From: Streptomyces sp. NBC_01353
Lineage (GTDB): Bacteria; Actinomycetota; Actinomycetes; Streptomycetales; Streptomycetaceae
NCBI RefSeq assembly: GCF_036237275.1
Contig: NZ_CP108352.1
Span: forward strand, 806,001-870,000
Direction of reading: 5' to 3'
Length of the DNA stretch: 64,000 bases
Positions 15,891-23,896 of this stretch are shown here, one piece after another. The notes beneath the pieces are model-generated. The model had not been told where the DNA came from. It did not search any database and saw only the letters and a program-made list of their open reading frames with translations. The translations under genes and the position numbers were made by a program. Each line of letters opens with the position of its first letter. Position 1 is the stretch's first letter.

Positions 15891-16586
15891 TCAACCTTCC
15901 ACGCCGGTGGCGGTGTGGGTTGCTCCGACGGGTTTGGATTCGGGTGAGCCGCGCTGGCGCAGGTAGACGGAGAGGATGGCCATGGCAGCCACGGCCAGCA
16001 GTTCCGACTGCCAGTTCTGCAGCGACCGGTTCCAGAAGTCGGCCGAAGCGAGGTAGGAACCCCAGCTGACGGGCTCTTGCAGCTGCCGCAGCCGCAGTTC
16101 GTTGAACGCCGACACGCCCGCGATCGACTGTGCCAGCCAGGACAGCAGGAAGAAGGCGGCCATGGCCAGACCGAGTGACCGGGAGTAGACGGCTTGCCGC
16201 CAGTCCTTCGTCCCTGCCCACCGGGGCGAGTCCGCTCGCGCGTGGTCACCCATGCGCTGTTCGCGTTCACTCTCCGTACCTGAATCGTGCAGCGGCTTGG
16301 ACTCCGGGGAGCCACGCTGAAGCAGATAGACCGTGCCGAAGATGTAGAGGAAGAACTGCAGGAACTCCGACTGCCAGTTCTCGGTGACGTCGACCGCGAA
16401 GTCCGACGACATCACATAGTCGCCGAGCCCGATCTGCTGCAGCCCCTCGACGGCGAGCTGCTCGTTGAACTCCGCCCGCCCCGCGACCGCCTGAGCGGCC
16501 AACACGACCAGGAAAGCAGTCCCGAAGCCGAGGGTGAGGCTGTTCTCCCGCCAGAACCCGGCTCTGCCGGTGCGGTCGGCGGTCAC
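15891..16586 (-). CDS. DUF6766 membrane protein (duplicated two-helix unit)
   Basis: The 231-residue protein contains the same unit twice. In each half there are two hydrophobic helices, a loop with a FNE(Q/L) motif, an NWQSE segment and the signature YLLQRGSPESKP (first half) or YLRQRGSPESKP (second half). This internal duplication is typical of actinobacterial DUF6766 membrane proteins of unknown function. GTG 16586 overlaps the stop of the 27-residue peptide gene (GTGA), which fixes the start. It sits in the hemerythrin operon, two bases before the isochorismatase gene. Confidence 0.85.
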   Translation of the reverse strand: MTADRTGRAGFWRENSLTLGFGTAFLVVLAAQAVAGRAEFNEQLAVEGLQQIGLGDYVMSSDFAVDVTENWQSEFLQFFLYIFGTVYLLQRGSPESKPLHDSGTESEREQRMGDHARADSPRWAGTKDWRQAVYSRSLGLAMAAFFLLSWLAQSIAGVSAFNELRLRQLQEPVSWGSYLASADFWNRSLQNWQSELLAVAAMAILSVYLRQRGSPESKPVGATHTATGVEG

Positions 16587-16666
16587 CTGTGCATCGCCCC
16601 GATGGCGGTGAAATAGCCGAGCCCTCCCAAGATGGTCAGTACACACACCACGAACAGAGTTCTCAC
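16583..16666 (-). CDS. 27-residue membrane peptide
   Basis: GTG 16666 opens a 27-codon frame (MRTLFVVCVLTILGGLGYF then TAIGAMHR) that forms one transmembrane helix with a basic N-terminus. It begins at the base after the stop codon of the upstream lipoprotein gene, and its TGA overlaps the GTG start of the DUF6766 gene by four bases. This double coupling is the main evidence that it is translated. The function is unknown; a subunit or stabiliser of the neighbouring membrane protein is possible. It is too short for normal gene finders. Confidence 0.7.
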   Translation of the reverse strand: MRTLFVVCVLTILGGLGYFTAIGAMHR

Positions 16667-17095
16667 TCAGGCTCCCTTCACCGCGCACCGGAACGGCATG
16701 TCCCCCGCCTCCCGGATGCATCCGGCGGCGGTGACCTTCCACCCGCCGCCGAACTGCGACAGGAACACCGTCTCGTCGCCCAGGCGGACCAAGGCCTGTC
16801 TGCCGTAGACATCCACGTTGCTCACGCTCCCGCCCCGCGGCAGGTCCTGCGAGCGCAACGCCTGCTCGCACGGCTGCTTCTCGCCCTCCTCCAGCTGCTG
16901 ACGGCTCTCGGGCGCCAGCAGCCCGCAGGCCAGGGCGTAGTCGCCGGCGGCGAGCGCGTTCTCGAATTGCCGGCCCGCGTCGGCGGCGCCGTCGAGGCGG
17001 GCGGCAGGAGCGCCGCACCCGGCCAGTACGACCATGGCCGTCCCGGCGCCGGCCAGCAGCGACACCCTCGCCCTCCGCCGTGAGAACCAGCTCAC
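16667..17095 (-). CDS. small secreted lipoprotein
   Basis: The 142-residue protein starts MSWFSRRRARVSLLAG, a basic n-region followed by a hydrophobic stretch and the lipobox VLAGC (Cys27), so it is predicted to be a lipid-anchored exported protein. The mature part resembles a small NTF2-like or nuclear-transport-like fold (FENALAAGDYALACGLLAPE, VYGRQALVRLGDETVFLSQF), which is common in Streptomyces lipoproteins. GTG 17095 overlaps the stop of the hemerythrin gene by four bases. It is the second gene of the operon. No function is known. Confidence 0.82.
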   Translation of the reverse strand: MSWFSRRRARVSLLAGAGTAMVVLAGCGAPAARLDGAADAGRQFENALAAGDYALACGLLAPESRQQLEEGEKQPCEQALRSQDLPRGGSVSNVDVYGRQALVRLGDETVFLSQFGGGWKVTAAGCIREAGDMPFRCAVKGA

Positions 17096-17562
17096 TCGGC
17101 GCTCGGCACGGAGAGCGGGTCGCGGGGCGCGTCGCTCTTCGCGGTCTGCAACTGCTCGCCGAGTTCGACGAGCCGGTTGCGCCCCATGGCCTTGCGCACG
17201 TCGGGAAACCAGTCCTTCTCCTCCTCCTCGACGTGATGCCGGACGTTCTCCATCAAGACGCTCATCTTCGCCTTGAAACGCTCGTCCGACACGTCCATCC
17301 CCTTGAGCTCCGACAGCATCCACACCACCGCGTGGTGCTCCTCGATGCTCTCCAGAATGTGGTCCTTGGTCTCCGGAGCGGCCTCGCGAGCAGCCGGATA
17401 GAAGATCTGCTCCTCGATCCAGGCATGCGCCGTCAACTCCTCGATCACCTCGTCGGCGATATCACGTCGGGCGCTGTGGTCGTCGTCCCCGGTCTTCTCG
17501 AACCGCTTGAACAGCTTCTCCACCGTCTTGTGGTCCTCACGCAACAGCACGATCGCATCCAA
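17092..17562 (-). CDS. hemerythrin domain protein
   Basis: This 156-residue four-helix protein has the hemerythrin HHE pattern: REDHKTVEKLFKRFE, TAHAWIEEQIFYPA, EEHHAVVWMLSEL and NVRHHVEEEEKDWFPDV supply the His and Glu ligands for a diiron site. Bacterial members sense or carry oxygen, NO or iron, or protect from oxidative stress. It heads a leftward operon (hemerythrin, lipoprotein, 27-residue peptide, DUF6766, isochorismatase-like), all coupled by overlaps or gaps of at most a few bases. That argues for a shared envelope or redox function. Confidence 0.92.
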   Translation of the reverse strand: MDAIVLLREDHKTVEKLFKRFEKTGDDDHSARRDIADEVIEELTAHAWIEEQIFYPAAREAAPETKDHILESIEEHHAVVWMLSELKGMDVSDERFKAKMSVLMENVRHHVEEEEKDWFPDVRKAMGRNRLVELGEQLQTAKSDAPRDPLSVPSAE

Positions 17563-18123
17563 GGGGTTTCCTCAGTCTCGGTATGGAAAGGTGCCGGACC
17601 ATAGGGGCACCGCGATCCACTCATGCCCCTCGGGCCCACCAGGGCATGGGACTCAAGGCCGAATGGCCGCGTTTCCTCGCCTGATCGAGTACCGCATCAC
17701 CATCTGCCGGCGGACCCCCTGGACACGGCGTGGTCGTCACCTGGAACGGCAATAGGTCGCGCCGTCGCAGCAGGGCGCGTACGACGGCGTAGGACGCCGA
17801 GTTCACGGGGGCGCGGGTCTGCCCTTGTGCGGTCTTCCCCGGGGAGCTGAGGCAGACGTCGTCGCCGCGACTGCACCGGGCGAGGCCCCCTCGACGGCCT
17901 CAGGCAGTCGCGGCAGCCGCGCGGCGACGTCCAGCGAGCGGAGACCCCGGCGTGGCGCGCGCGGGTGTACCCCGGACGGTCCGGCAGGCTCCCGCAGCCG
18001 CATAACTCTCCTCGACCTCCCATACTCCCGCAGGACAGCCGCCCTGTTCAGTGGCGAATAGTCATGAAAGGTAAGGGAAGGCGCTTTTCGTCTCTTATTG
18101 CACCCAACCTAGGAGGCGGAACC
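17563..18123. other. intergenic region between hemerythrin operon and alcohol dehydrogenase
   Basis: These 561 bases lie between divergent genes and should contain both promoters. I see no gene. The last 60 bases are unusually AT-rich for the window (AAAGG, CTTTTCG, CTCTTATTGC), as expected of a promoter or untranslated leader. An in-frame ATG at 18064 precedes the dehydrogenase start, but its codons are atypical and it has no better ribosome site. Confidence 0.5.
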
Positions 18124-19308
18124 ATGCGCGCATTGACCTGGCAGGGCACCCGGGATGTCCGTGTGGAATCCGTTCCCGACCCGCGAGTGGAACGACCGAC
18201 GGACATCGTCGTCAAGGTCACGTCTAGCGGGATCTGCGGCTCTGACCTGCACCTCTACACGGTGATGGGGCCGTACATCGATACCGGCGACATCCTGGGG
18301 CACGAGGTCATGGGCTTCGTGGAGGAAGTGGGTTCGGAGGTGTCCGCAGTGCACGCCGGCGACCGGGTCGTAGTCCCGTTCAACATCTCCTGCGGACAGT
18401 GCTTCATGTGCGACCAGGGACTCCAGTCCCAGTGCGAGACCACGCAGGTCCATGCGTACGGCAAGGGCGCGGCGCTGTTCGGCTACACCAAGCTGTACGG
18501 GCAGGTCCCCGGCGGGCAGGCCGAGTACATGCGGGTGCCGTTCGGCGACACGCTGCCCGTCAAGGTCCCCAAGGGGCCACCCGACGAACGTTTCGTCTAC
18601 CTGTCGGACGTGCTGCCGACGGCCTGGCAGGCCGTCGAGTACGCAGACATCCCGCCCGGGGGCTCCGTCACCGTGCTGGGTCTTGGACCGATCGGGCAGA
18701 TGGCTGCCAGGATCGCCCAGTACCGAGGCGCTCAACTGGTGCTCGGCGTCGACCTGGTCGAGGCCCGGCTGGAATGCGCCCGCACGCACGGCATCCATGC
18801 CCTGGACCTGAAGGAGCACGGGAAGGACCTGGCCGACGTGATCAGGCGGCTGACCGACGGACGGGGCACGGACTCCGTGATCGACGCCGTGGGCATGGAG
18901 GCCCACGGGACCCGGCTCACGGCGGCGGCGCAGCGGGCCACGGCGACGCTCCCCGGCGCACTGGCCAGGCCGTTGATGGAGCACGTCGGCATAGACCGAC
19001 TCGACGCCCTCCACACCGCTCTCGACATCGTGCGTCGCGGCGGCACGGTCTCCGTGTCGGGCGTCTACGGCGGGGCGATCGATCCGATGCCCCTGCTCAC
19101 GATGTTCGACAAGCAGATCCAGCTGCGGATGGGCCAGGCGAACGTACGGTCCTGGGTGGACGACATCCTCCCGCTGCTGGACGACTCGGACCCGCTGGGC
19201 GTGGAGGGCTTCGCCACCCACACGATGCCGCTGGAAGAGGCCCCACGGGCCTATGCGATGTTCCAGGCCAAGGAAGACGGCATGATCAAGACTCTCCTCA
19301 AGCCCTGA
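18124..19308 (+). CDS. zinc-dependent alcohol dehydrogenase (formaldehyde dehydrogenase-like)
   Basis: The 394-residue medium-chain dehydrogenase has the catalytic zinc region SSGICGSDLHLY and GHEVMGFVEEVG. The structural zinc knot is CGQCFMCDQGLQSQC, and the Rossmann segment is VTVLGLGPIGQMAARIAQY. The extended length and the HGIHALDLKEHGKD region place it with the glutathione-independent formaldehyde dehydrogenase-like group. It should oxidise an alcohol or aldehyde with NAD. ATG 18124 is fixed by AGGAGG seven bases upstream. It is monocistronic. Confidence 0.9.
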   Translation: MRALTWQGTRDVRVESVPDPRVERPTDIVVKVTSSGICGSDLHLYTVMGPYIDTGDILGHEVMGFVEEVGSEVSAVHAGDRVVVPFNISCGQCFMCDQGLQSQCETTQVHAYGKGAALFGYTKLYGQVPGGQAEYMRVPFGDTLPVKVPKGPPDERFVYLSDVLPTAWQAVEYADIPPGGSVTVLGLGPIGQMAARIAQYRGAQLVLGVDLVEARLECARTHGIHALDLKEHGKDLADVIRRLTDGRGTDSVIDAVGMEAHGTRLTAAAQRATATLPGALARPLMEHVGIDRLDALHTALDIVRRGGTVSVSGVYGGAIDPMPLLTMFDKQIQLRMGQANVRSWVDDILPLLDDSDPLGVEGFATHTMPLEEAPRAYAMFQAKEDGMIKTLLKP

Positions 19309-19530
19309 CAGAGGAAGGGCTGCCCTCACGGCCTGGGCAACGGTGATCGGTGCGGACGCCTCCGCCGCCCTGAGCGTGCTGCCGGCTTCTCCGGGGCCCT
19401 GTCGCGGTGTGGGCTGACGCCCGGTCAGCCGTGTCGCCTGTCGACGGGACCCACCGGTAACTGCCCCAGAGACTCTCTCCTCACCGCGGCGTCGCTCGGC
19501 GTCGGGGTGACCATCCCGCCCGGCGGCGTC

Positions 19531-19868
19531 TCAGGGGTTCCGCCGGCGAACGGTGATCCGGCCGCGCCATCCGCCGGTCTCCTGGCCGTGTTCCTCGATG
19601 CCCTTCTGAACCGCTTCAGGTCGCCCTTGACGCGCCGGTCGAGGACGCCGAGCACGTCCCGTCCTCCTCGACGAACCCTCCAGGTTCCACGTCCGTGGCC
19701 AGGCTCACCCGAGTGTGCGTCTCGTCGAGCGGCTGGAAGGTGACGACCCCTTCTGCTTGACGTCCCCGCCGACAGTGCGCCAGGAAATGCGCTCGTCCGA
19801 CGACTGGTCGACGATCTCGGTGTCGAAGTCGCGCTCGGCGCTGGCCGGTCGAGCGGCAGGCCGCCCCC
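19531..19868 (-). pseudogene. SRPBCC/cyclase-like gene remnant with frameshifts
   Basis: On the minus strand, coding-like pieces of a Streptomyces SRPBCC protein appear in order but in changing frames: ERDFDTEIVDQSSDERISWR and TVGGDVKQK; then VVTFQPLDETHTRVSLATDV; then DVLGVLDRRVKGDLKRF; then KGIEEHGQETGGWRGRI. At least three single-base deletions are needed to join them, and the usual N-terminal 40-50 residues are absent. It is a clear relic with a TGA at 19531. Confidence 0.72.
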
Positions 19869-19926
19869 GTCGAACTCAGCCCCTTGGCCGCACCCCATCG
19901 TGTGCGGCGGGCGGCCGACGACCCGC

Positions 19927-20754
19927 TCAGGTACTGGATGCCTCAGGTACGCGACCACTCGCAGGCAGAGGCTCGCTCAGCCGATCGAGTGGCAGGTCGT
20001 ACAGCGCGAAGGCCTGGTCGATGACCGGCTGGGCCACGTTGCGGACACGGACGCCGCCCGCCGTCGTGCCGTGCTCCGCGCCGAGGTGCGCGTGGCCGTG
20101 GACGGCGAGGTCCGCTCCCGCCGCGTCGATGGCCTCCGCAAGCAGATAGCTGCCGAGGAACGGATAGATCTCCAGCGGCTCGCCCGCCAGGGTGTCCGGC
20201 ACCGGAGAAAAGTGCGTCAGTGCGATCCGTACCCGGCACCCGTCCGCCGCCAGTCCCGCGAGCGCGTGCCGGAGCCCGTCCGCAGCCAGCCGGGTCGTAC
20301 GGACGAACGCCTTCATCTCCGGCTCGCCGAATTCACCCGCGCTGCGGCCCGCGAAACCTCCGCAGAAGCCCTTCACGCCGGCGATGCCCACCGTGTGCTC
20401 CCCCACCGTCAATCGCGCGGCGCGCCCTTCGAGGACGGCTACCCCGGCCGCCTCCAGCGTGCGCGTGACTCCTGCCTCCTGGTCCGCGTCGTAGTCGTGG
20501 TTGCCGAGCACCGCCACCACCGGCACCCCGAGATCGCGCACCTCCTCGGCCACCACCTCCGCCTCTGCCACCGTTCCGTGCCGTGTCAGGTCCCCCGCCA
20601 GCAGCAGTACGTCGGCACACTCCGGCAGCGTCTCGAAGGCGGGGCGAAGCAGTCCGCTGCAGTCGGGGCCGAGGTGGATGTCACCGACGGCCGCTACCCG
20701 TACGACGTCGCGCACTGCCCGACCCGCGGCCATCGCCGCACCGTGGCCGGTCAC
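19927..20754 (-). CDS. calcineurin-like metallophosphoesterase
   Basis: This 275-residue enzyme has all the metallophosphoesterase motifs: VAAVGDIHLG, LLLAGDLTRHG, AVLGNHDYDAD, ALTHFSPVPD and VHGHAHLG. They bind two metal ions and hydrolyse phosphomonoesters or phosphodiesters; the substrate is unknown. Its GTG start overlaps the stop of the BON-domain gene by four bases, and a nucleotidyltransferase gene is further upstream, so it is the third gene of a leftward operon. Confidence 0.92.
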   Translation of the reverse strand: MTGHGAAMAAGRAVRDVVRVAAVGDIHLGPDCSGLLRPAFETLPECADVLLLAGDLTRHGTVAEAEVVAEEVRDLGVPVVAVLGNHDYDADQEAGVTRTLEAAGVAVLEGRAARLTVGEHTVGIAGVKGFCGGFAGRSAGEFGEPEMKAFVRTTRLAADGLRHALAGLAADGCRVRIALTHFSPVPDTLAGEPLEIYPFLGSYLLAEAIDAAGADLAVHGHAHLGAEHGTTAGGVRVRNVAQPVIDQAFALYDLPLDRLSEPLPASGRVPEASST

Positions 20755-21017
20755 GGAATCTCCTCGTGCCGGGCGGGGGGTTCGGCGCCCGCGACAACGA
20801 GATCGGCGCGGACGGGCAGGCCCGCGAGCTCGGCATGCGCCACGCGTAGGATCTCGTCACGCCGCTCGGCGATCTGCACCGTGCCGGTGAGCAACACCGT
20901 TCCGCCCCGCAGTTCGACGCGTACGCCGAGCTCCCCGACGTCCTCCTTCGCGAGCCGCTCCCGCAGATGCGCGATCCGGTACTCGACCGGGTACGCCCCC
21001 TGGTCACCGAGTGTCAT
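20751..21017 (-). CDS. BON domain protein
   Basis: The 88-residue protein consists of a single BON domain: YRIAHLRERLAKEDVGELGV, then VELRGGTVLLTGTVQIAERR and a closing AHAELAG. BON domains bind phospholipids or other envelope components and occur in osmotic-shock proteins such as OsmY. No signal peptide is visible, so it is probably cytoplasmic here. The second ATG (21017) is taken because GGAGG is seven bases upstream; ATG 21023 lies directly on the site. It overlaps the end of the nucleotidyltransferase gene and the start of the metallophosphoesterase gene. Confidence 0.85.
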   Translation of the reverse strand: MTLGDQGAYPVEYRIAHLRERLAKEDVGELGVRVELRGGTVLLTGTVQIAERRDEILRVAHAELAGLPVRADLVVAGAEPPARHEEIP

Positions 21018-21702
21018 CGTCATCCCTCCGCTCGTGGGGAGTCGCCACCGGAATGACATCGAGCAGTTCCAGCAGGTACAGAAACGCCGCCGACATCGGT
21101 GCGTCGCCGGTCTGGCGGCGTACCCGGTCCCAGTCGACCTTCTCCCGCAGACCGCGCGCCAGCGGCAACAGGGCGCCGAAGTCGCAGTGATGCTCGGAGA
21201 GTGCCGCAAGACGGCTGGTCATCATGTCGGTCGGGGCCAGGACAGGCATGTGGACGGAGTCCACGGGCAGGGGCTCCGCCCGGTCGAGGAGTTCGCTGGT
21301 GACGGGGCGGCCGGCCAGCGCGAAGATCAGATCGATGTCCTCCCCGCCCGCGCGGGCCTTGATCAGCCAGTCCTCGGCCGGTGCGACGATCTGTACGCCC
21401 TGCTGCTCCAGCAGTTGGACGACCGTGTCGGCGTCCTCCCGCCGCAGGGCGAAGTCGGTGTCGTGCTGGAGCGGGACGGGGATGCCGTGCGCGTACGCGG
21501 CGACGCTTCCGACAAGCGCGAACGGGCATCCCGAGGTCTTGAGCAGGGAGCCGATCGCTTTGGTGGTCTCCAGGATGGCCTGCGTGTGGTCGGCCGGCAG
21601 CGCTTCCTGGGCCTCGGAACCCGGCCGGACCGCGTCGGACCGATCAGTCGGACCGGCGGCAGCACGCGCGACAGGCGGTTCCCAGGCATCGGTGAGATTC
21701 AT
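21004..21702 (-). CDS. nucleotidyltransferase family protein
   Basis: The 232-residue product has a nucleotidyltransferase-like core: LVGSVAAYAHGIPVPLQHDT and DFALRREDAD, followed by GGEDIDLIFALAG. This GS-x(n)-DTD arrangement binds nucleotide and metal in the MNT/AbiEii-like superfamily. About 50 extra N-terminal residues are polar. Possible roles are nucleotidylation of a protein or small molecule. ATG 21702 follows AGAGGAA with good spacing. It is the first gene of the nucleotidyltransferase-BON-metallophosphoesterase operon. Confidence 0.78.
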   Translation of the reverse strand: MNLTDAWEPPVARAAAGPTDRSDAVRPGSEAQEALPADHTQAILETTKAIGSLLKTSGCPFALVGSVAAYAHGIPVPLQHDTDFALRREDADTVVQLLEQQGVQIVAPAEDWLIKARAGGEDIDLIFALAGRPVTSELLDRAEPLPVDSVHMPVLAPTDMMTSRLAALSEHHCDFGALLPLARGLREKVDWDRVRRQTGDAPMSAAFLYLLELLDVIPVATPHERRDDDDTR

Positions 21703-21879
21703 CTTGCGTTCCTCTCGCCGCGGGACAGGCGTCTACCCACGTGCACGGCATACATCCCCGCTTCTGAGGGCGCCCGTCCGAAAGCCCCTATTTTGGCCTT
21801 CAAAGCGTGCCCTTCGCCGCCCGGGGCGGCGCCGGACAATCACCTTGCAATGACCGAAGCCACAGCGTGACGCACGAAC

Positions 21880-22134
21880 TCAGGAGTCGGAATTCGACGC
21901 CTCTTCGCCTACCTGCTCGGTTCTCGACGGTCCTGGCCGTGTCCGACGTCGGTGGCTGGTGTCGCACCAGGGATAGTGACGGCTGCGGCGGCATGTGCAG
22001 AGCGCAACGCAGAACCGGTCCGACGTGACGAAGGTGCCGTCTTCCAGAGCAACTTCGACAGGACCCTCGACGAGCATCGGCCCGTCCGCCTGGACGGTGA
22101 TGCGACGCACGCTTTCAGCGGGTTCGTTCGGCAC
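21880..22134 (-). CDS. CDGSH iron-sulfur domain protein
   Basis: The 84-residue protein carries the CDGSH [2Fe-2S] motif: Cys46 and Cys48 (ALCTCRRS), then Cys57 and His61 in PWCDTSH, with the usual upstream strand DGPMLVEGPVEV. The Thr replaces the Gly of CDGSH, which is common in actinobacteria. Such proteins transfer electrons or clusters. GTG 22134 lies inside the end of the methyltransferase gene (20-base overlap), so the two are translated from one message. The C-terminal 20 residues are polar. Confidence 0.88.
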   Translation of the reverse strand: MPNEPAESVRRITVQADGPMLVEGPVEVALEDGTFVTSDRFCVALCTCRRSRHYPWCDTSHRRRTRPGPSRTEQVGEEASNSDS

Positions 22135-22765
22135 GGATGACCACCAGCTCCTCCGACTCGTCACCTGGCTGCACAAGTGCCTGGCTGCACAACCACGATC
22201 GCCTTGACCTGAGGACGGGACCGAATCGCACCGCTGCCCGCTCAAGGGTCTCGGCCCTCAGTCCGGCCGCCCGCAAGCCCGCAAGAGTAGGGGCTTCTCC
22301 GCTCAGCGCGGAGTGCACGAGAAGGAGCACGCCGCCGACCCTCAGCAGACGAGGCACTTCCTGGCATATTCGATCGAGAATCAGCCGACCGTCACGCCCG
22401 GCCTCCCATGCCCGCGCTGAGCCTCGATGAGGAGCGTCGAGCGGCCCGGGGACGTAGGGGGGGTTGCTGACAACCAGGTCGAAGGTGCGTCCCGCGACCG
22501 GCGTCGTCAGGTCACCACGCAGAACACTGATCCGCTTTCGTGCCAGCCGTGCGTTGAGACGGGCGGTCCAGACGGCCGTATGGGAGATGTCCACAGCCGT
22601 GACCTCGGCTCCCCGCAAGGCCGCGGCCACAGCAAGGACTCCTGTGCCTGTCCCGACGTCGAGCACCTGCGCCTCCGATGGCAACGTCTCGCGTTGCAGC
22701 GCGCCCGCCAGCAGAGCCGTGTCGTCTTGCGGGGCGTACACACCCGGCAGAGCGATGAGTTTCAT
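22115..22765 (-). CDS. HemK/MTQ2-like class I methyltransferase
   Basis: This 216-residue SAM-dependent enzyme has motif I VLDVGTGTGVLAVAAAL, the acidic end of strand 2 VTAVDIS and the catalytic NPPY motif in VVSNPPYVPG, which marks methylation of a planar amide or amine nitrogen, as in HemK. It is shorter than true PrmC. The start is set at ATG 22765 (MKLIALPGVYAPQDDT), where homology begins. It overlaps the CDGSH gene and follows the diiron-oxidase-like gene (44-base gap) on the same strand. Confidence 0.87.
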   Translation of the reverse strand: MKLIALPGVYAPQDDTALLAGALQRETLPSEAQVLDVGTGTGVLAVAAALRGAEVTAVDISHTAVWTARLNARLARKRISVLRGDLTTPVAGRTFDLVVSNPPYVPGPLDAPHRGSARAWEAGRDGRLILDRICQEVPRLLRVGGVLLLVHSALSGEAPTLAGLRAAGLRAETLERAAVRFGPVLRSRRSWLCSQALVQPGDESEELVVIRAERTR

Positions 22766-22808
22766 GACCTCACGACGATCGATCGTATGTGGCGACACGC
22801 TACATTTC

Positions 22809-23861
22809 TCATGCGCCGACGACGTTGAGTGACGACCTCCTGTCCCGCCAGGCATCGAGGAAATGGTCTGCAAGGCGGCCCTCGAGATAGACCGTGGCGT
22901 CCACCCCGAAGGCGATGTCGGCCTCCAGATGGGGCTCGTCCTCGAGGAGCCCTCCGATGACCTCCCGCCGGACGACCTGCTCGTGAACAGCGTCGGCCTC
23001 GACGTGCTCGGTGTAGAAGAACTCCGCCGCTCGGCCTGCTCCGGTGCGCCGCATCGCTGCGGCCAGGCGAGCGGATCCGGGCGAGGAGGTGATCTCCACG
23101 GCCGCGAAGTGACCGATGAGGCAGCCTCGCAGCGCGCGGTGCAGCCCGAACAGCGACATCAGGTTGACGACGGCCAGCATCTGCGCCGGTGCGGCATCGA
23201 CATGTCGACCGTAGGTGGTGTCCAGGCCGAGATCGACCATGAGGTCGGCGAAGAGCCTGGCGTGGATGCGTTCGGCGTGGCCCCCGCCGAATTCGTCGAA
23301 CTCCACGGCCGCCATTCCTGCCTTGGCGCGCCCCCGCAGCCTGGGCAGCACCCAGGCATGCGGATCCGCCTCCTTCAGGTGGTACAGCGAGCGCAGGGTC
23401 GCGTACTCCTTCAACTGCCACAGCTCGCCCTGGTCCCGCAGGAAGTGTGAGACGCCACGGCCTTGTACAGGCTCCACCAACAGTTCCGCGAGCGCGTCGG
23501 TCACGGCCGCATGGCGGGAGGCGTCGTCACGGAGAGCGGCGAGGAACCGGTCCTCCAGCCGGCGCCGTAGTTCCAGGAGCTCCGTGTCCCACTCAGAGCG
23601 GGGATCGACCCCACGGAACCCGCGGTAGTGCAGCTCATAGCAGACGTACAGGGCCAACTGAAGATCGTCCTCGTAGGGATCCGCGTCTGCCACCGCGGGC
23701 ACCGGCAAGGGCTCCCCCGCGGCGAGATGAGCGATGACCGCCGTCGAGATCGCCCCTCGCGCGCCCGGCAATGGTGGTCCCTGAAGGTCGAGCACTGTGT
23801 CACGCATGTCCTGCATGTACCCAGCCACCATATTCGTACCGGCTCGAAATGCGGTCTGCAC
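22809..23861 (-). CDS. iron-containing redox enzyme (heme-oxygenase-like diiron oxidase family)
   Basis: The 350-residue all-helical protein has the ligand pattern of heme-oxygenase-like diiron oxidases. A first Glu/His pair lies in the WQLKEYATLRSLYHLKEADP region, a DEFGGGHAERIH segment follows, and a later helix has TEHVEADAVHEQVV. Known members cleave or oxidise amino acids and fatty acids using O2. GTG 23861 is chosen because GGAGG lies five bases upstream. It starts the unit with the methyltransferase and CDGSH genes and is divergent, by 35 bases, from an ATP-grasp gene. Confidence 0.83.
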   Translation of the reverse strand: MQTAFRAGTNMVAGYMQDMRDTVLDLQGPPLPGARGAISTAVIAHLAAGEPLPVPAVADADPYEDDLQLALYVCYELHYRGFRGVDPRSEWDTELLELRRRLEDRFLAALRDDASRHAAVTDALAELLVEPVQGRGVSHFLRDQGELWQLKEYATLRSLYHLKEADPHAWVLPRLRGRAKAGMAAVEFDEFGGGHAERIHARLFADLMVDLGLDTTYGRHVDAAPAQMLAVVNLMSLFGLHRALRGCLIGHFAAVEITSSPGSARLAAAMRRTGAGRAAEFFYTEHVEADAVHEQVVRREVIGGLLEDEPHLEADIAFGVDATVYLEGRLADHFLDAWRDRRSSLNVVGA

Positions 23862-23896
23862 GTGCACCTCCGCTCGCAGCGGTCAAGCATGGGGGC

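Noticed and set aside
17965-18123. N-terminal extension of the alcohol dehydrogenase (ATG 18064 or earlier)
   Set aside because: The AGGAGG seven bases before ATG 18124 and the family start MRALTWQG make the shorter form far more likely; the extension has AT-rich, atypical codons.
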